NCBI RefSeq assembly: GCF_001280125.1
Contig: NZ_LGEG01000266.1
Location: 1 to 64,000 of the forward strand
Reading direction: 5' to 3'
DNA from: Streptomyces sp. NRRL F-6492
GTDB lineage: Bacteria > Actinomycetota > Actinomycetes > Streptomycetales > Streptomycetaceae
Length of the DNA stretch: 64,000 bases
Made by a program: the position numbers and the translations under genes. Positions 8,426-19,679 of the stretch are shown here, in pieces. Below the pieces are notes generated by a model, which ran no database searches, was not told the origin of the DNA, and saw only the letters and a list, made by a program, of their open reading frames with translations. Positions within the stretch are counted from its first letter, which is position 1, and every line of letters begins with the position of its first letter.

Positions 8426-9043
8426 ATGAGCAGCGCGGACGGTACGGCGGGCAGCTCCCTCGGACGGGTGTCCGGGGAGAACGGTCCGTATCCGCTTCAC
8501 GGCAGGGTGGGCGACTTCGGTACGGACGCCGGTACGGGCGCGGCCGACGAGGTGATCGGCTACCGCGGCCCCACGGCGTGCGCGGCGGCCGGCATCACCT
8601 ATCGCCAATTGGACTACTGGGCGCGCACCGGACTCGTGGAACCGAGCGTGCGGCCCGCGTACGGGTCGGGGACGCAGCGGCTCTACAGCTTCCGTGACGT
8701 CGTCGTCCTGAAGATCGTCAAGCGTTTCCTCGACACCGGGGTGGCCCTGCAGAACATCCGGGCCGCGGTGCAGCACCTGAGGGCCCGGGGCTTCAGCGAC
8801 CTGGAGCGGATGACGCTCATGAGCGACGGGGCCACGGTCTACGAGTGCTCCTCGCCCGACGAGGTCGTCGACCTGCTCCAGGGCGGGCAGGGCGTCTTCG
8901 GCATCGCCGTCGGGGTGGTCTGGCGGGACGTGGAGGCGGCGCTCTCGCAGCTGCACGGGGAGCGGGTGGACACCGGAGAGACGCTCGTGGGGCACAACCC
9001 CGGCGACGAGCTGGCCCGGAGACGGCGGGACCGGGCGGTCTGA
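8426..9043 (+). CDS. MerR-family regulator (Rv1830/ResR-type)
   Basis: 205 residues. A roughly 45-residue Gly/Ser-rich leader precedes a MerR DNA-binding domain (residues about 50-125) with TYRQLDYWARTGLVEPS and GSGTQRLYSFRDVVVLKI. The C-terminal part has VQHLRARG and a CSSPDEVVDLLQGGQGVFGIAV segment. Gene order (garA, ftsR, BFN, this gene, gcvP) matches Rv1827-Rv1832 in M. tuberculosis, where the equivalent regulator affects growth and drug recovery. ATG at 8426 has GGAGGG 8 nt upstream. Its promoter carries a palindrome that may be its own operator. Confidence 0.85.
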   Translation: MSSADGTAGSSLGRVSGENGPYPLHGRVGDFGTDAGTGAADEVIGYRGPTACAAAGITYRQLDYWARTGLVEPSVRPAYGSGTQRLYSFRDVVVLKIVKRFLDTGVALQNIRAAVQHLRARGFSDLERMTLMSDGATVYECSSPDEVVDLLQGGQGVFGIAVGVVWRDVEAALSQLHGERVDTGETLVGHNPGDELARRRRDRAV

Positions 9044-9113
9044 GCCGGACCGGGGCCGCCGCGGGGCGTCGCCGGTGGCGTGATTGTCAGTGGCGTGGGG
9101 GAGCATCGGAGGC

Positions 9114-10580
9114 GTGAGAGCCGCGCCCACGATCCTGCACCTCGACATGGATGCCTTCTTCGCCGCCGCCGAGCAGGCGGCGAAGCCCAGCCTGCGCGGA
9201 AAGCCCGTGGTCGTGGGCGGGCTCGGGCCGCGCGGAGTGGTCGCCACCGCGTCGTACGAGGCGCGCCGCTTCGGGGTCCACTCGGCGATGCCGATGGGCC
9301 AGGCGCGGCGGCTCGCGCCGAACGCGGCCTATCTCGTGCCGCGCTTCGCCTTCTACCGGTCGATCAGCGAGCAGGTCATGCGGCTGCTCGGGAGCCTCTC
9401 CCCGCTCGTGGAACCCCTCAGCCTCGACGAGGCCTTCGTGGACCTGGAGGCGGGGGGCGTGGCCGACGACACGGCGAGCGCGCGGGCCGTGGGGGAGCGG
9501 CTGCGGGCCGACATCCTCGCGACGACGGGGCTCACCGGGTCGGTGGGGCTCGCCGGGTCCAAGATGCTCGCGAAGATCGCCTCCGAGGAGGCGAAGCCGG
9601 ACGGCCTCGTCCTGATGGAGCCGGGCACCGAGCGGGCGCTCCTCGGGCCGAAGTCCGTGCGGATCCTGCCCGGGGTCGGGCCGGCGACCGGGGAGCACCT
9701 GCGGCGGGCCGGGATGACGACGGTGTCCGACCTCGCGGAAGCGGGCGAGGACGAGCTCGTACGGCTCCTCGGGCGGGCGCACGGGGCCTCGCTGTACCGG
9801 ATGGCCCGGGGGCACGACGACCGGCCCGTGGTGGCCGAGCGGGACGCCAAGTCCGTCTCGGTCGAGGACACCTTCGCCGTCGACCTGCACGACCGGGTAC
9901 GGATCCGGGGCGAGGTCGAGCGGCTCGCGGAGCGGTGCGTGGGGCGGCTGCGGGCTTCGGGGCACTCGGGGCGGACGATCGTCCTGAAGGTGCGGAGGTT
10001 CGACTTCTCGACGCTGACCCGGTCCGAGACGCTGCGGGGGCCGACGGACGCGCTCGGGGTCGTGCGGGAGGCGGCGGGGCGGCTCCTCGACTCGGTGGAC
10101 ACCACGGGGGGTGTGCGGCTGCTCGGGGTGGGGGTGAGCGGGCTCGCGGACTACACGCAGGAGGATCTGTTCGCCCAGGAACAGGAGCGGGAGCGGGAAG
10201 GGGGCGCGGAGGAGCGGGCCGGCGGCGCCGAGGCCGCTCCGGTGGCGCCGGAGGCCGTGGCGGCCGCCGAGCCCGCCGAGCGGTCCTGGGCGCCCGGGCA
10301 CGACGTGCGGCACGCGGTGTACGGCGCCGGGTGGGTCCAGGGGAGCGGGCTCGGCCGGGTCACGGTGCGGTTCGAGGAACCGGGGTCGGCGCCGGGGCGG
10401 GTGCGGACCTTCGCCGTGGACGATCCGGAGCTGGCGGCGGGGGAGGCGGTGCCGCTGGTGCGGGGCCCTGTGCCGGGCGAAGGCCCTTCGGCCGGCGGTG
10501 CCGCGCCTTCGCCCGCCGCGGACCGTGGGGACGCGCCCGGCCTCGCGGCCGGGACGGGTTCCCCTCCGCGCCGCCCGTGA
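9114..10580 (+). CDS. dinB: DNA polymerase IV (Y family)
   Basis: 488 residues. The palm acids are present (LDMDAFFAAAEQ near residue 11 and SLDEAFVDLE near 105), followed by the helix-hairpin thumb (LPGVGPATGEHLRRAG) and little finger. QEDLF, after the little finger, fits the QxxLF beta-clamp binding motif. The last about 110 residues are an extension with a Glu/Ala-rich linker and a GHDVRHAVYGAGWV...VTVRFEEPG segment resembling the C-terminal Tudor-like domain of UvrD/PcrA helicases. The enzyme copies damaged templates with low fidelity. GTG at 9114 is preferred because it begins the conserved APTILHLDMD; the frame is open from TTG at 9084. Confidence 0.93.
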   Translation: MRAAPTILHLDMDAFFAAAEQAAKPSLRGKPVVVGGLGPRGVVATASYEARRFGVHSAMPMGQARRLAPNAAYLVPRFAFYRSISEQVMRLLGSLSPLVEPLSLDEAFVDLEAGGVADDTASARAVGERLRADILATTGLTGSVGLAGSKMLAKIASEEAKPDGLVLMEPGTERALLGPKSVRILPGVGPATGEHLRRAGMTTVSDLAEAGEDELVRLLGRAHGASLYRMARGHDDRPVVAERDAKSVSVEDTFAVDLHDRVRIRGEVERLAERCVGRLRASGHSGRTIVLKVRRFDFSTLTRSETLRGPTDALGVVREAAGRLLDSVDTTGGVRLLGVGVSGLADYTQEDLFAQEQEREREGGAEERAGGAEAAPVAPEAVAAAEPAERSWAPGHDVRHAVYGAGWVQGSGLGRVTVRFEEPGSAPGRVRTFAVDDPELAAGEAVPLVRGPVPGEGPSAGGAAPSPAADRGDAPGLAAGTGSPPRRP

Positions 10581-10665
10581 CGGCGGGCAGGAGTGCGGTC
10601 CGCCCTGTGGGGGGTTCTTGCTTCCGGCGAGCGCGAGCGGTCCCAGGGCCGGGGGGCGTGTCCGG

Positions 10666-11040
10666 TCAGGTGCCGTCCTGGCCCGCCAGGCGGCCGAAGT
10701 CGGTGTCCGGGTAGGCCGTGGGGGACTGGGGGAGGGCGAGGCTGTAGTGGCGGTAGAGCTGGAGCTCCTGCTCCGGGGAGAGGTGGCGGCCCACACCGAA
10801 GTCCGGGGCGTCCTTGATGAGGGCGCGTTCGAACGGAACGTGGAGGCCGTCGTCGAGCAGGTCGCTCGGCTCCAGGGGGACGAAGGCGTCCCTGCTGAAC
10901 AGGCCGGTGCGGACCGCGGCCCACTCCGGGACGCCCGTCGCGTCGTCCAGGTACACCTCGTCGACGGTTCCGATCTTGTGTCCGTTCCGGTCGTACGCCT
11001 TGCGGCCGATCAGGCTGCGCGGATCGATGTCGGTCTGCAC
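10666..11040 (-). CDS. PRC-barrel domain protein
   Basis: 124 residues. The N-terminal half is a PRC barrel (SLIGRKAYDRNGHKIGTVDEVYLDD), with a PEWAAVRTGLFSRDAFVPL strand pair after it. PRC barrels occur in RimM and photosynthetic reaction centre H subunits and bind RNA or protein partners. The C-terminus ends in a Tyr/Leu-rich tail (LSPEQELQLYRHYSLA) usual for Streptomyces stress-linked members. GTG at 11040 is selected because GGAGGG lies just upstream; an in-frame GTG at 11061 is possible. It is convergent with dinB and divergent from gcvP. Confidence 0.85.
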   Translation of the reverse strand: MQTDIDPRSLIGRKAYDRNGHKIGTVDEVYLDDATGVPEWAAVRTGLFSRDAFVPLEPSDLLDDGLHVPFERALIKDAPDFGVGRHLSPEQELQLYRHYSLALPQSPTAYPDTDFGRLAGQDGT

Positions 11041-11152
11041 GGTCCCTCCAACTGGTCGCAACTCCTCTACCCCCTACCAAAGGGCACATCCGGGCTGTCG
11101 GCCACTTGAGCGAGGAGAGCCGCAACCGCGCTGGTAGGCTGGGTGTGGCTGT

Positions 11153-11368
11153 CGACCCCGTGCGGGAGAGTCCCCCGGAGAAACCTTCCGGTGGGCGCCG
11201 AAGGAGCAAATCCTCCCCGGAATCTCTCAGGCCCCTGTACCGCGCGGACGAGGTCACTCTGGAAAGCAGAGCGGATGCCCGACGGCATGCGCTCTCACCG
11301 ACGGTGAAAGCCGGCGTGCCGCGAGGCGTGCCGGTGAAACTCTCAGGTTGAGATGACAGAGGGGGAGG
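11153..11368 (+). ncRNA. Tandem glycine riboswitch
   Basis: Two glycine aptamers lie head to tail in the gcvP leader. The first (about 11153-11254) has GCGGGAGAG, GCGCCGAAGGAGCAA and AATCTCTCAGGC followed by GTACCGC and GGA. The second (about 11257-11364) has CTCTGGAAAGCAGAG, CACCGACGGTGAAAGCC and GAAACTCTCAGG, then GACAGAGGGGGA. These are the hallmark gcvT-motif blocks, in order. Glycine binding normally switches glycine cleavage genes on. A TAGGCT -10-like box sits just upstream at 11135-11140. Confidence 0.95.
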
Positions 11369-11430
11369 CCGTCCGGGCACCCGCGCCGTGGTGCCCCTCG
11401 CAGGTCGTGACGACCAGGAGGCCTCCGTAC

Positions 11431-14316
<2,886 letters not shown>

Positions 14317-14334
14317 CGGCCACGGCCTTCACGA

Positions 14335-14377
14335 CCGGGGGCCGGTCCGGAGAGTCCTTCTCCGGACCGGCCCCCGG
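14335..14377 (+). terminator. Terminator after gcvP (bidirectional)
   Basis: A perfect 18-bp stem (14335-14352 with 14360-14377) with a 7-nt loop lies between the convergent gcvP and DUF5999 genes and can serve both strands. Confidence 0.9.
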
Positions 14378-14400
14378 TCTCTTCCCTCGTACGGTCGTCC

Positions 14401-14607
14401 TCAGGCGGCGGTCGTCACCCGGCCCGCCGTGAGCGGCCGGTGCGGAGCGATGATCTGTCCGTCCGGCAGGAGTTCACCGGTGTCCTCGAAGAGCAGGACG
14501 CCGTTGCACAGCAGGCTCCAGCCCTGCTCCGGGTGGTGTGCCGTCAGTCGGGCCGCCTCCCGGTCGGCGGAGTCGGCGGTGGGACAGGCGGGCTGGTGCT
14601 GGCACAT
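14401..14607 (-). CDS. DUF5999 family small protein
   Basis: 68 residues starting MCQHQPACPTADSADREAA, with three Cys in all (two in CxxxxxC near the start, one in LLCNGVLLFEDTGELLPDG). The family is a short Streptomyces protein of unknown role that may bind a metal through these Cys and His residues. ATG at 14607 fits the family start; the frame stays open upstream to 14766 but that part is not conserved-looking. Convergent with gcvP. Confidence 0.8.
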   Translation of the reverse strand: MCQHQPACPTADSADREAARLTAHHPEQGWSLLCNGVLLFEDTGELLPDGQIIAPHRPLTAGRVTTAA

Positions 14608-14887
14608 GGGTGGGTTCTTTCGCTGCGTCGTGGTGGATGTCCTGCGGCTCTGCGCGCTCATGGCCGCCCCCGTCGGTCGGTTCGGTTCCGGTCCAAGTCT
14701 TGCCCCCGGGACGGACTTCCGCAGGGATTTCGCGGCAGCTCGTCCTCTCCTGGGAGGACGCGTCACTCCCAGGGGCGGTTCAGCTCAACCACCCCGTCCC
14801 TTCGGGTGGTTCGGGATGGCCCGAGCGGGCTAGTCCGTAAGGGAGGGGTGTTCGGGCGGCGCGTTCGGGCGGACGGTTCGGACAGCA

Positions 14888-14923
14888 GTGCGCCCCGTGA
14901 CCCGCCCGGGTCACGGGGCGCAC
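14888..14923 (-). terminator. Terminator of the 14939-15529 gene
   Basis: A perfect 16-bp stem with a GCCC loop lies 16 bp beyond the stop codon of the minus-strand gene. The rest of the 14608-14938 gap shows no gene. Confidence 0.8.
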
Positions 14924-14938
14924 CGCGCGTGCGATGGA

Positions 14939-15529
14939 TCAGGCGGGCGCCGCCGAGCCCAGGAGGGGCGGCGGCGCGAGGCGCGTGCTGAGGACGGGCA
15001 GGAGGTCGGCGACCGGGTAGGGCCGGTGGGCCGCGATTCCCGGCGGCGCGGGGGCCAGGGGTACCAACAGGTCGTCGGCGGCCGGAGTGACGGTGGTGCC
15101 GTCCGTCTCCGGGTCGGCGTGCAGCCAGAGGGTCAGCATGTAGAGCTCCGGTACGGAGAGCAGCCGCGGCTGGTACACGACCGGCAGGCCTTCGGCCTGG
15201 TGCACGGCCCGTTCCGTGGCGGAGACGTACGGCCCCTCGAAGAAGTGCGAGAAGGACCAGCCGTCCGGGGTGAGCATGGTGTCCGCGGCGGCGATCGTCC
15301 GGTCCCCGTTCCGGATCAGGAAGCGCCACCCGGCGAGCCGGGTGCGGGGAGGGTGTCCCGGGGCTCCCGTGACGCCCAACACATGCACGGGCAGGGGGAG
15401 TTCGGGGCTCAGTGGTCCCTGCGCGGCCCGCAGGGCGGGTGTGCGCGCCTCACGGACGGCGGTCGGTGAGCCGAGCGCCGCGAGGACGCTGCGGAGGGCC
15501 GGCGCGGGGGCCGGGGAGGGTCGGAGCAT
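14939..15529 (-). CDS. Hypothetical protein, Pro/Ala-rich ends
   Basis: 196 residues with no family I recognise. The middle looks folded (PVHVLGVTGAPG, LAGWRFLIRNGDRTIAAADT, GWSFSHFFEGPYVSATERAV, LLSVPELYMLTLWLHAD), while both ends are Pro/Ala-rich. No signal peptide or membrane helix is evident. ATG at 15529 has GAGAGG upstream; longer starts to 15676 read into poor sequence. A TATAAA -10-like box on this strand lies at 15657-15662. The gene is divergent from the GCS2 ligase. Confidence 0.65.
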   Translation of the reverse strand: MLRPSPAPAPALRSVLAALGSPTAVREARTPALRAAQGPLSPELPLPVHVLGVTGAPGHPPRTRLAGWRFLIRNGDRTIAAADTMLTPDGWSFSHFFEGPYVSATERAVHQAEGLPVVYQPRLLSVPELYMLTLWLHADPETDGTTVTPAADDLLVPLAPAPPGIAAHRPYPVADLLPVLSTRLAPPPLLGSAAPA

Positions 15530-15656
15530 GATGGGTCGCCTCTCGCTCAGGAGACACGGTGACGCGTGGGCAGGTACGACGGCGCTGTCGGCGGCGGGGC
15601 CAGAGAGGGGCCGGGGGGCCATGGCCGGGCGCCAACACTCTGCCTCGTCCGCGGAG

Positions 15657-15873
15657 TTTATACGACATGTGTTCACACAGTGTTTCCGCTAGACGTCGCC
15701 GATATTCCTGACAAGGCATCATCAGGTCGTCGTCGAGGGGCGTTCCAGTGGAATCAGGAGGACGATACCTCCCTCACCTGCACATACCGCGAGGAGCCGG
15801 TCGGCTGAATTCCGACCCCGATTCCAGGGACAATATGACATTGGTATATGTCGTCTGTTCCATGCCCGTGGAA
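15657..15873. promoter_or_regulatory. AT-richer intergenic control region with several inverted repeats
   Basis: The 480-nt divergent gap 15530-16009 contains no supported gene. It is unusually AT-rich for the window. It holds TGTGT-TC-ACACA (15668-15679) beside a TATAAA box on the minus strand, a perfect TTCCA-G-TGGAA (15743-15753), a half-copy ATTCCAGG near 15821-15828, and TTCCA-N6-TGGAA (15858-15873). These look like binding sites for one or two regulators serving either flanking gene. Confidence 0.5.
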
Positions 15874-16009
15874 TGTGCCGTTGGAGTGCTGCATCCAGCC
15901 TATCCTCCGACAGGCCCCCTCCGCAGGCGTTGTGGATCAAAGAGGTGGGCATCATGGTCCGTGACGCGCGGCCGCCATGACGGCCGCCCACCCGGGGAAG
16001 GACGCTTCG

Positions 16010-17509
16010 ATGGGCGAGAAGGTCGTGGCCGACGGGTTCGGCCCGTCCGACCGGCAGCAGTACCGGAGGAAACTCCAGCAATGTCTGGCGGGGCTCGCGA
16101 GGCTCCTGGCGGAGAAGAGGTTCGACCGACCGCGCAATCTCATGGGCGTGGAGATCGAGCTCAATCTCGCCGGTGCCGACGGCCTGCCCCGCATGCTGAA
16201 CGGGCCGGTTCTCGAAAAGATCGCGAGCCCCGATTTCCAGACCGAACTCGGAATGTTCAACCTCGAAGTGAACATCGCCCCCCACCAGCTGGAGGGCCAT
16301 GTATTCGGTCGGCTCGCCGAGGAGATCGGAGCCGGAATCGGGTACGCCGACCGCAAGGCGGCGGAGCTCGACGCGGGCGTCGTCATGATCGGCGTGCTGC
16401 CCACCCTCGAACAGCACGACCTGGTCCCCGAGAACCTGTCGGACAACGACCGCTACGCCCTCCTCAACGACCAGATACTCGCAGCACGGGGCGAGGACTT
16501 CATCCTCGACATCCACGGCGTCGAACACCTCCGCTGCACCTCGGAGTCGATCGTCCCCGAGGCCGCCTGCACCTCGGTCCAGCTCCACCTCCAGGTGACG
16601 CCCGCCCGGTTCGCCGCCGTCTGGAACGCGGCGCAGGCCGTCGCCGGGGTGCAGATCGCGCTCGGCGCCAACGCGCCCTTCGTCTTCGGCCGCGAACTGT
16701 GGCGGGAGTCCCGCCCGCCGCTCTTCCAGCAGGCCACCGACACCCGGCCGCCCGAGCTCCAGGCCCAGGGGGTGCGGCCGCGCACCTGGTTCGGGGAGCG
16801 GTGGATCGACTCGGCGTACGACCTCTTCGAGGAGAACCTCCGCTACTTCCCCGCCCTCCTCCCCCTCCACGACGAGGAGGACCCGCTGCTCGTCCTCGAC
16901 CGGGGCGGGGTGCCGCGCCTCCAGGAACTCGTCCTGCACAACGGCACGGTCTACCGCTGGAACCGGCCGGTGTACGGCCTGGTGGACGGCGTCCCGCACC
17001 TGCGCGTCGAGAACCGGGTCCTGCCGGCGGGGCCGACCGTGACGGACGTGATCGCGAACGCGGCCTTCTACTACGGCCTCGTGCGCGCCCTCGCCGACGA
17101 GCCCCGGCCCGTGTGGAAGCGGATGGCCTTCGAGGACGCCGAGGCCAACTTCGACGCGGCCTGCCGGCACGGCATCGAGGCGGAGCTGCGCTGGCCCCGG
17201 CCGGGGCGCGCGGGCGGCGTCGCCACCCTGCCGGCGGTACGGCTCGTCCTCGACGAACTGCTGCCGCTCGCCGCGTCCGGGCTCGACGCCTGGCACATCG
17301 AACCCGCCGACCGGGACCTTTACCTCGGGGTGATCGAGCAGCGCTGTCGGCGGCGGGTGAACGGCGCCTCCTGGCAGGTCGGCACCTTCCACCGGGCCCT
17401 GGAGTCGGGCCTCGACCGTAAGACGGCGCTCGCGGCGACGACGCGCCGCTACCGGACGCTCATGCGGGAGGGGGAGCCGGTGCACACCTGGCCGCTGGGG
17501 CTCCACTGA
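16010..17509 (+). CDS. Glutamate-cysteine ligase family protein (GCS2)
   Basis: 499 residues. The N-terminal half carries the GCS2 signature GVEIELNLAG (metal-binding Glu residues) and LGMFNLEVNIAPHQLEG; CTSVQLHLQV is the second conserved block, and VENRVLPAGPT the third. Family enzymes join glutamate to cysteine or to another amine with ATP. Actinomycetes use mycothiol, so this could serve ergothioneine synthesis or another gamma-glutamyl amide; no partner gene is nearby to decide. ATG at 16010 has GGGGAAGGA 8 nt upstream. It stands alone between divergent and terminator boundaries. Confidence 0.85.
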   Translation: MGEKVVADGFGPSDRQQYRRKLQQCLAGLARLLAEKRFDRPRNLMGVEIELNLAGADGLPRMLNGPVLEKIASPDFQTELGMFNLEVNIAPHQLEGHVFGRLAEEIGAGIGYADRKAAELDAGVVMIGVLPTLEQHDLVPENLSDNDRYALLNDQILAARGEDFILDIHGVEHLRCTSESIVPEAACTSVQLHLQVTPARFAAVWNAAQAVAGVQIALGANAPFVFGRELWRESRPPLFQQATDTRPPELQAQGVRPRTWFGERWIDSAYDLFEENLRYFPALLPLHDEEDPLLVLDRGGVPRLQELVLHNGTVYRWNRPVYGLVDGVPHLRVENRVLPAGPTVTDVIANAAFYYGLVRALADEPRPVWKRMAFEDAEANFDAACRHGIEAELRWPRPGRAGGVATLPAVRLVLDELLPLAASGLDAWHIEPADRDLYLGVIEQRCRRRVNGASWQVGTFHRALESGLDRKTALAATTRRYRTLMREGEPVHTWPLGLH

Positions 17510-17518
17510 CGTACCCGT

Positions 17519-17548
17519 GGGGCTCCACCGACGTGCTGGTGGAGCTCC
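17519..17548 (+). terminator. Terminator after the GCS2 gene
   Basis: An 11-bp stem with one mismatch and an 8-nt loop starts 9 nt after the stop codon. It has no T-run. Confidence 0.55.
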
Positions 17549-17654
17549 GCCGACACCCTCCCCGGCCCCTGTCCCTCCCCGGGCGGCCCATGGGCGATCA
17601 TGTCCAGACGGTTCGGGTCGTCCGGGACGTGTCGTCCGGGAAGTGGAGACGGGT

Positions 17655-18455
17655 GTGGTGGCGGAGCAACGAGTAAGGGACGACCTGCCGTCTCCGGGGG
17701 AGCCGCCGCGCGCGGTACTGCGCTCCGAGACGCTCATCGTGCTCGCCCTCTCGCTGGGGGCGAGCGGGGTGTCGGCCCTCATCAGCTTCATCGGCTCGCT
17801 GACCAGGCCCGGGGCGCTGAAGGAGCAGGCGGCGACGCTCAACGGCTCGTACGCCCCCGGGCGGCCCTGGCTGGACCTGTCCTGGCAGCTCTTCGGCATC
17901 GCCACGGCGCTCGTGCCGGTCGTCCTCGTCGCCCACCTCCTGCTGCGGGAGGGCTCCGGGCTGCGGGCCATCGGCTTCGACCGCACCCGGCCGTGGCCCG
18001 ACCTCGGGCGCGGGGCACTGGTCGCGGCGGGGATCGGGAGCGCCGGACTCGCCTTCTACCTGGCGGCGCGGGCGAGCGGGTTCAACCTGACGGTGGTGCC
18101 CGAGTCGCTGCCGGACGTGTGGTGGAAGTACCCCGTCCTCGTCCTGTCGGCGATCCAGAACTCCGTCGTGGAGGAGGTCGTCGTCGTCGGCTACCTGCTG
18201 CGCAGACTGGGGCAGCTGGGGTGGACGCCGATGGCCGCCCTGGTGGCCAGTTCGGTGCTGCGCGGCTCGTACCACCTCTACCAGGGCGTCGGCGGCTTCA
18301 TCGGCAACATGGTGATGGGCGTGGTCTTCGTCCTGCTGTACCGCCGCTGGGGCCGGGTCGGGCCGCTGGTCGTGGCGCACGCGCTGCTCGACATCGTGGC
18401 CTTCGTCGGGTACGGGCTGCTCGCGGGGAAGGTGGGGTGGCTGCCGACCGTGTGA
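17655..18455 (+). CDS. CPBP-family membrane protein (CAAX protease-like)
   Basis: 266 residues with about seven membrane helices. The CPBP blocks are recognisable: SVVEEVVVVGYLLRRLG, then SYHLYQG, then VAHALLDIVAFVGYG. In the usual first motif, EExxxR, the Arg is replaced by Val here, so activity is uncertain although the paired Glu and the later His residues remain. Family members cleave or modify prenylated proteins or bacteriocins. GTG at 17655 is used with GGAGAC upstream; 17643 and 17658 are alternatives. A strong terminator follows. Confidence 0.82.
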   Translation: MVAEQRVRDDLPSPGEPPRAVLRSETLIVLALSLGASGVSALISFIGSLTRPGALKEQAATLNGSYAPGRPWLDLSWQLFGIATALVPVVLVAHLLLREGSGLRAIGFDRTRPWPDLGRGALVAAGIGSAGLAFYLAARASGFNLTVVPESLPDVWWKYPVLVLSAIQNSVVEEVVVVGYLLRRLGQLGWTPMAALVASSVLRGSYHLYQGVGGFIGNMVMGVVFVLLYRRWGRVGPLVVAHALLDIVAFVGYGLLAGKVGWLPTV

Positions 18456-18476
18456 CGGGCGGGGGCGGTCGCGGTG

Positions 18477-18508
18477 AAGGGGCGTACGGAATCCTCCGTA
18501 CGCCCCTT
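18477..18508 (+). terminator. Terminator after the CPBP gene
   Basis: A perfect 14-bp stem (18477-18490 with 18495-18508) with an ATCC loop ends in TT, about 20 nt after the stop codon. Confidence 0.85.
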
Positions 18509-18691
18509 CCGTCGTCGTCCGCCCCCGCCGGTCAGGCGTGCAGCGGCCTCGGTACTGGGGGCTCGCGTATTCAACTGTCGCGAGCATCGGTGCCAAAGCG
18601 TCGGCGCAGTCACTGTGCGTCGGGGTGCCGCAGGTCATGGTCTGTGCTTGCAGCCCCTCGCCTTCTGGCCGTTGGTGGATAACCTGCCTTC

Positions 18692-19048
18692 ATGCCGCTG
18701 AACGTCCCCAAAGAGATCAAGCGTGTGAACAAGCAGGTCCTCGTAGAGCTGAGTTCGAAGAGCGAGCGTCTCGACCTCGGCAGGGGACGCGAGCCTGGAT
18801 GGCTGGATCAGCACCTGGCCGACGATGCGACGGGGTCTCTGCGAGCGATCCTTCTTGAGCGTCCTCCCAAGCCCTGTTATCGCTGCCTCGTCCTGATCAA
18901 GCGGGCCGACCGGGAAGTCGAGCAGTTCCTGCTCGACGTGCTGCCGGAGGATTTCGACCGGCTTGAGGACATCGCCGGCGAGGATCTGCTCACGTTCACG
19001 CGCTGGGCGTTGTCCCAGATCCCGTTGAGTCCTCTTCCTGCGGAGTAG
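18692..19048 (+). CDS. Hypothetical protein, leaderless
   Basis: 118 residues, not recognised. It is charged and looks helical with short strands (VNKQVLVELSSKSERLDLG, GSLRAILLERPP, CYRCLVLIKRADREVEQFLLDVLPEDF, LLTFTRWALSQIP). No signal peptide or membrane segment is present. A TAACCT -10 box (18680-18685) ends 6 nt before the ATG, pointing to a leaderless transcript and supporting this start. It lies at the left edge of the recombinase-remnant region and may have arrived with it. Its G/C use at third positions is a little lower than neighbours. Confidence 0.6.
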   Translation: MPLNVPKEIKRVNKQVLVELSSKSERLDLGRGREPGWLDQHLADDATGSLRAILLERPPKPCYRCLVLIKRADREVEQFLLDVLPEDFDRLEDIAGEDLLTFTRWALSQIPLSPLPAE

Positions 19049-19073
19049 GAGGTTCATTCGGCCGACCGCAGAT

Positions 19074-19667
19074 TCAGGCATTGCTCTGTGGGGTCCAGCC
19101 GGGTGGTGACCGCCAGTGGTCTCCGGCGGCGTATCGGCCCCAGGTGCCTCCGGCCTCGGACGCGAGCTTGGCTGTGGTGACCCGGTGATAGCCGAGAGCC
19201 TCAGCGACGACCGGCGCGGGCATTTCCAGAACGTGTTGCCGGATTGCGGCTGTGCGGCCAGCCGTGGTCGGGATGCCGATGTCGTCGATGAGCGAGGCAA
19301 GAGCGTCGGGGTGCATCGGTCGTCCGGCCCGGCGGCCGGGGAACAGCCACCGGGAGGCGTGGTTGGTCGCGGTGTTCATGTTGTCCCGGCTGCTGATCCA
19401 GCGATGGAGCAGTTCCGCGAGCGGTTCCGGCACCGGGGACGGCGGTCCGCCGAGGCGGAGAAGCGTCTGGTCGTTGCTGTGGCCCTGTCGTCCAGGGCGA
19501 GTGTCCGCCGAGGGCGCGGTTGTACTCGGCGGACACAGCTCGGTGACCGGGGAGGCGAAGTGAGGGCCCGGGGCGTCTCCACGGCGGCCATGCTGGCCAG
19601 CCCCGGATCCATTCCGCACCAGCGCCGCAGCCGACGGCACTGCCCGGAGGAGGAGTGGCGCGCCCAC
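19074..19667 (-). pseudogene. Recombinase C-terminal fragment
   Basis: About the last 135 residues read like the C-terminal part of a Streptomyces tyrosine recombinase-like family: PLAELLHRWISSRDN, SRWLFPGRRAGRPMHPDALASLIDDIGIP, then MPAPVVAEALGYHRVTTAKL. The N-terminal domain and first catalytic Arg are missing. The first 50 or so residues of the open frame (from 19667) do not fit and probably lie beyond a breakpoint near 19,500-19,570. Without the N-terminal half it cannot act as an integrase. Confidence 0.6.
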
Positions 19668-19679
19668 GTCCAGGGTCAG

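Noticed and set aside
14608..14938. Open frames in the gap between DUF5999 and the next gene
   Set aside because: They are short, Arg/Ser-rich and lack ribosome sites. The gap holds a terminator and otherwise nothing I can support.
18635..19300. 221-codon minus-strand frame opposite the 118-residue hypothetical gene
   Set aside because: It spans two unrelated regions and has no motif. The plus-strand gene has a promoter and a better composition.
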